Positions 31,268 to 33,006 of a stretch of 33,006 bases of DNA are shown piece by piece; positions within the stretch are counted from its first letter, which is position 1; the number at the start of each line of letters is the position of its first letter. The position numbers and the translations under genes were made by a program. The stretch lies in contig NZ_SMJX01000067.1 in assembly GCF_004348535.1 (NCBI RefSeq), forward strand, positions 1 to 33,006, given 5' to 3'. The notes beneath the pieces are model-generated. The model had not been told where the DNA came from. It did not search any database and saw only the letters and a list, made by a program, of their open reading frames with translations. Source of the DNA: Actinomadura sp. KC216 (GTDB taxonomy: Bacteria > Actinomycetota > Actinomycetes > Streptosporangiales > Streptosporangiaceae).

Positions 31268-33006
31268 TCAGGTGGCCGGTGGAAAGAGGCAGATCAGGCG
31301 GCCGACACGCCGGTCGCCCCCGTACCCGGCGCTCCGTAGCAGCGCCAGGCCGCGCCCGTCGCGGCGGCTCGCGCACGCCACGTCCACCTTCGTGCGCGAC
31401 AGCGCCGCGGCGACCTCCGCCGCCTCCGGCTTGGCGCTGCGCGGCCCGCGGACGGCCGCCGACAGCACCCTGCGATCCCGGATGAACTGCGGCGGCACCG
31501 GCAGCAGCTTCAGGTAGTGGCTGTTCGGGTTCACGGCGTGCGTGCGGACGGTCAGCAGCGGCACGACCCGCATGACCCCGGACGGCATCAGGACCAGGCC
31601 GTCCGTTCCCGCGAGCGCGACCACGTCCCGCGCCGTGCCGACGGCGGACGCCGGAACCTTCCACGCCGGACGCGACGCCACGACGGACCCGTTCGACTCC
31701 GACCACACCGGGGTCCCGCCCGCGACCAGCGCCACCGCGAGCACCGCGGCGGGGGCCGCGGTCACGGCGGCGCGCGCCGGCCCGGACCACGGCCCGAGGG
31801 GGATCCGGACGGCGGCGAGCAGCCCGATCAGCGCGGGTGCGGGGACGACCCACATCGTCCGCCACAGCACCTGGCCGGCGCCCGTCACGTCCGCAGCGGC
31901 CTCCAGGACCCCGGGGACGATCAGCACGGTCAGCGCCGCCGCGACACCGGCCGCGATCAGCGCGGGGACGCCGCGGCGCGCCGTCCACGGCGACAGCCAC
32001 ACCGCGCACCCGCCGATCACGCCGAGCGCGGCGTGCAGCAGGACCCACCGGTAGCTGCCGGGGGCGTCGTGCACCCTCCCGACCACGCTCGTGTCGCCGT
32101 AGAGCAGCTTCACCGCGAGCGCCGCCCCGACCGGGTACGCCATCGCCGCGCACGCGGCGAGCCCGGCCAGGACGCGCCCGGCGGCGATCAGCGCGACGGC
32201 GGCGGCACCCGCGACGAGCGGCACGACGAACACGGCGGACGAGGTCAGCCCCACCGCCGCGACCCCGGCCGCGGCGAGCAGCGCGAGGTCGCCGCGGGTC
32301 CGCCGCTCCGCCCACCGCGTCAGGTACACGAACAGCAGCGGCACCAGCGCGGACACCAGCATCGCCTTGCCCTGCCACATCCGCAGCAGGTGGAACGATC
32401 CGAGCGACGCCCCGCCCATCCCGCTCCAGAGCAGGTACACCGCGCCGACCGCGAAGCACAGCGGGGCGTTGCGCGGCGCCCACGCCCTGACCAGCCGCCA
32501 CAGCGCCCAGACGGCGACGAACGTCACCGCGGGCAGCAGCAGGTACCAGACGAACGAGGCCGCCGGGACGCCGAGCAGCCGCGCCATCGCACCGGCGAGC
32601 ACCTCGATCGACGCCACCGGCGGCTCGCCCGATATCTCGTCCGCCGTGCCGGGGGTGAAGATGACGTCCTTGAGCGGGATCTCCCCGGTCGTCGCCGTCG
32701 CCACGGAGCGCGAGACGAAGTAGGCGTCGTCGCCGTCGGAGTTCACGATGAACAGCGACGCGACCGCGAACCCGGCGCCGGTGAGGAGCGCGAGCGGCGT
32801 CCCCCACCGGGTGTCCCGGACGTCGGGGACGGTGCCCTCCATCTCGGCGTCGTCCGGCGGCGTCCGGCGGAGCAGCAGGTAGGCGGCCGAGGCGGCGACG
32901 CTCACGATCCCCGCGGCCCACGCGCACCACCACGGGACACCGGACGGGTGCAGGCCCGCGGACGTCCCCGCCACCCCCCCCGCGACCACGGCGACGGCGG
33001 CCGGCC
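31268..33006 (-). CDS. Large polytopic membrane protein (DUF6077-like), 5-prime truncated
   Basis: The visible 578 residues of a multi-pass membrane protein. The reading frame stays open past the right window edge, so the true start is outside. About a dozen hydrophobic helices are seen. Loop motifs include NSDGDDAYFVSRSVAT, PPVASIEVLAGAMARLLG and LLRMWQGKAMLVSALVPLLFVY. The C-terminal soluble tail ends near YGGDRRVGRLICLF. These features fit the DUF6077 membrane family of actinobacteria, often beside cell-surface polysaccharide genes, but I am not certain of the family. A GTG at 32989 is an internal in-frame codon, not evidence of a start. Confidence 0.65.
   Translation of the reverse strand, partial: PAAVAVVAGGVAGTSAGLHPSGVPWWCAWAAGIVSVAASAAYLLLRRTPPDDAEMEGTVPDVRDTRWGTPLALLTGAGFAVASLFIVNSDGDDAYFVSRSVATATTGEIPLKDVIFTPGTADEISGEPPVASIEVLAGAMARLLGVPAASFVWYLLLPAVTFVAVWALWRLVRAWAPRNAPLCFAVGAVYLLWSGMGGASLGSFHLLRMWQGKAMLVSALVPLLFVYLTRWAERRTRGDLALLAAAGVAAVGLTSSAVFVVPLVAGAAAVALIAAGRVLAGLAACAAMAYPVGAALAVKLLYGDTSVVGRVHDAPGSYRWVLLHAALGVIGGCAVWLSPWTARRGVPALIAAGVAAALTVLIVPGVLEAAADVTGAGQVLWRTMWVVPAPALIGLLAAVRIPLGPWSGPARAAVTAAPAAVLAVALVAGGTPVWSESNGSVVASRPAWKVPASAVGTARDVVALAGTDGLVLMPSGVMRVVPLLTVRTHAVNPNSHYLKLLPVPPQFIRDRRVLSAAVRGPRSAKPEAAEVAAALSRTKVDVACASRRDGRGLALLRSAGYGGDRRVGRLICLFPPAT

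Noticed and set aside
1..33006. CRISPR arrays, insertion sequences, rRNA genes
   Set aside because: No regularly spaced repeats, transposase motifs, terminal inverted repeats with target duplications, or rRNA-like sequences were found on reading both strands.

Overview
The window is chromosomal DNA from a high-GC actinomycete. Almost every codon ends in G or C, GTG/TTG starts with AGGAGG-like ribosome sites are common, and the gene families (PF04672-type SAM methyltransferase, MEDS/anti-sigma kinase, PucR, LLM flavoenzyme, small HGxxPAAW-like membrane protein) are typical of Streptomyces and Streptosporangiales such as Actinomadura. The genus is an inference. I see no insertion sequence, phage gene, CRISPR array or rRNA. 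The region reads as ordinary core/accessory chromosome with many short transcription units on both strands.

Layout: 0.3-3.4 kb holds a DMT transporter and a Tat-exported alpha/beta hydrolase, facing a membrane acyltransferase. 3.6-9.8 kb is a run of mostly minus-strand single genes: SAM methyltransferase, GNAT, DoxX-like protein, MEDS-HATPase regulator, GCS2-type ligase and a small membrane protein, with one plus-strand phosphotransferase. 9.85-16.2 kb is the metabolic centre: a minus-strand acyl-CoA dehydrogenase diverges from mutA-mutB-meaB, which encode both subunits of B12-dependent methylmalonyl-CoA mutase and its G-protein chaperone. A tandem-GNAT gene follows. At 17.35-18.0 kb a divergent tRNA-Asn and an HNH nuclease gene lie between two strong hairpins. 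Next come a secreted coiled-coil protein with an M15-like C-terminal zinc site and a Gfo/Idh/MocA dehydrogenase.

20.3-23.4 kb is the most unusual module. A response regulator receiver is fused to a glutaredoxin-like fold and a thioredoxin-reductase-like flavoprotein that has lost its CxxC. It is translationally coupled (ATGA) to a soluble histidine kinase with a cyclic-nucleotide-binding-type sensor domain. The pair looks like a cytoplasmic two-component system whose output is a flavoenzyme rather than a DNA-binding protein. 23.4-26.8 kb has a class II aldolase divergent from a PucR regulator, with two inverted repeats between them, then an LLM flavoenzyme coupled to an SMR efflux protein. 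26.8-33.0 kb holds an AraC regulator, a conserved protein of unknown function, a secreted tripeptidyl-aminopeptidase-like hydrolase, two tandem paralogous small proteins, and a large membrane protein cut off by the window end.

The best candidates for something poorly described are the receiver-flavoprotein/kinase pair, the atypical tRNA-Asn with its adjacent HNH gene, and a strongly coding +1-frame hydrophobic tail after the small membrane protein at 9.5 kb. Several intergenic palindromes look like uncharacterised operators. All functions are read from sequence motifs; no database search was run.
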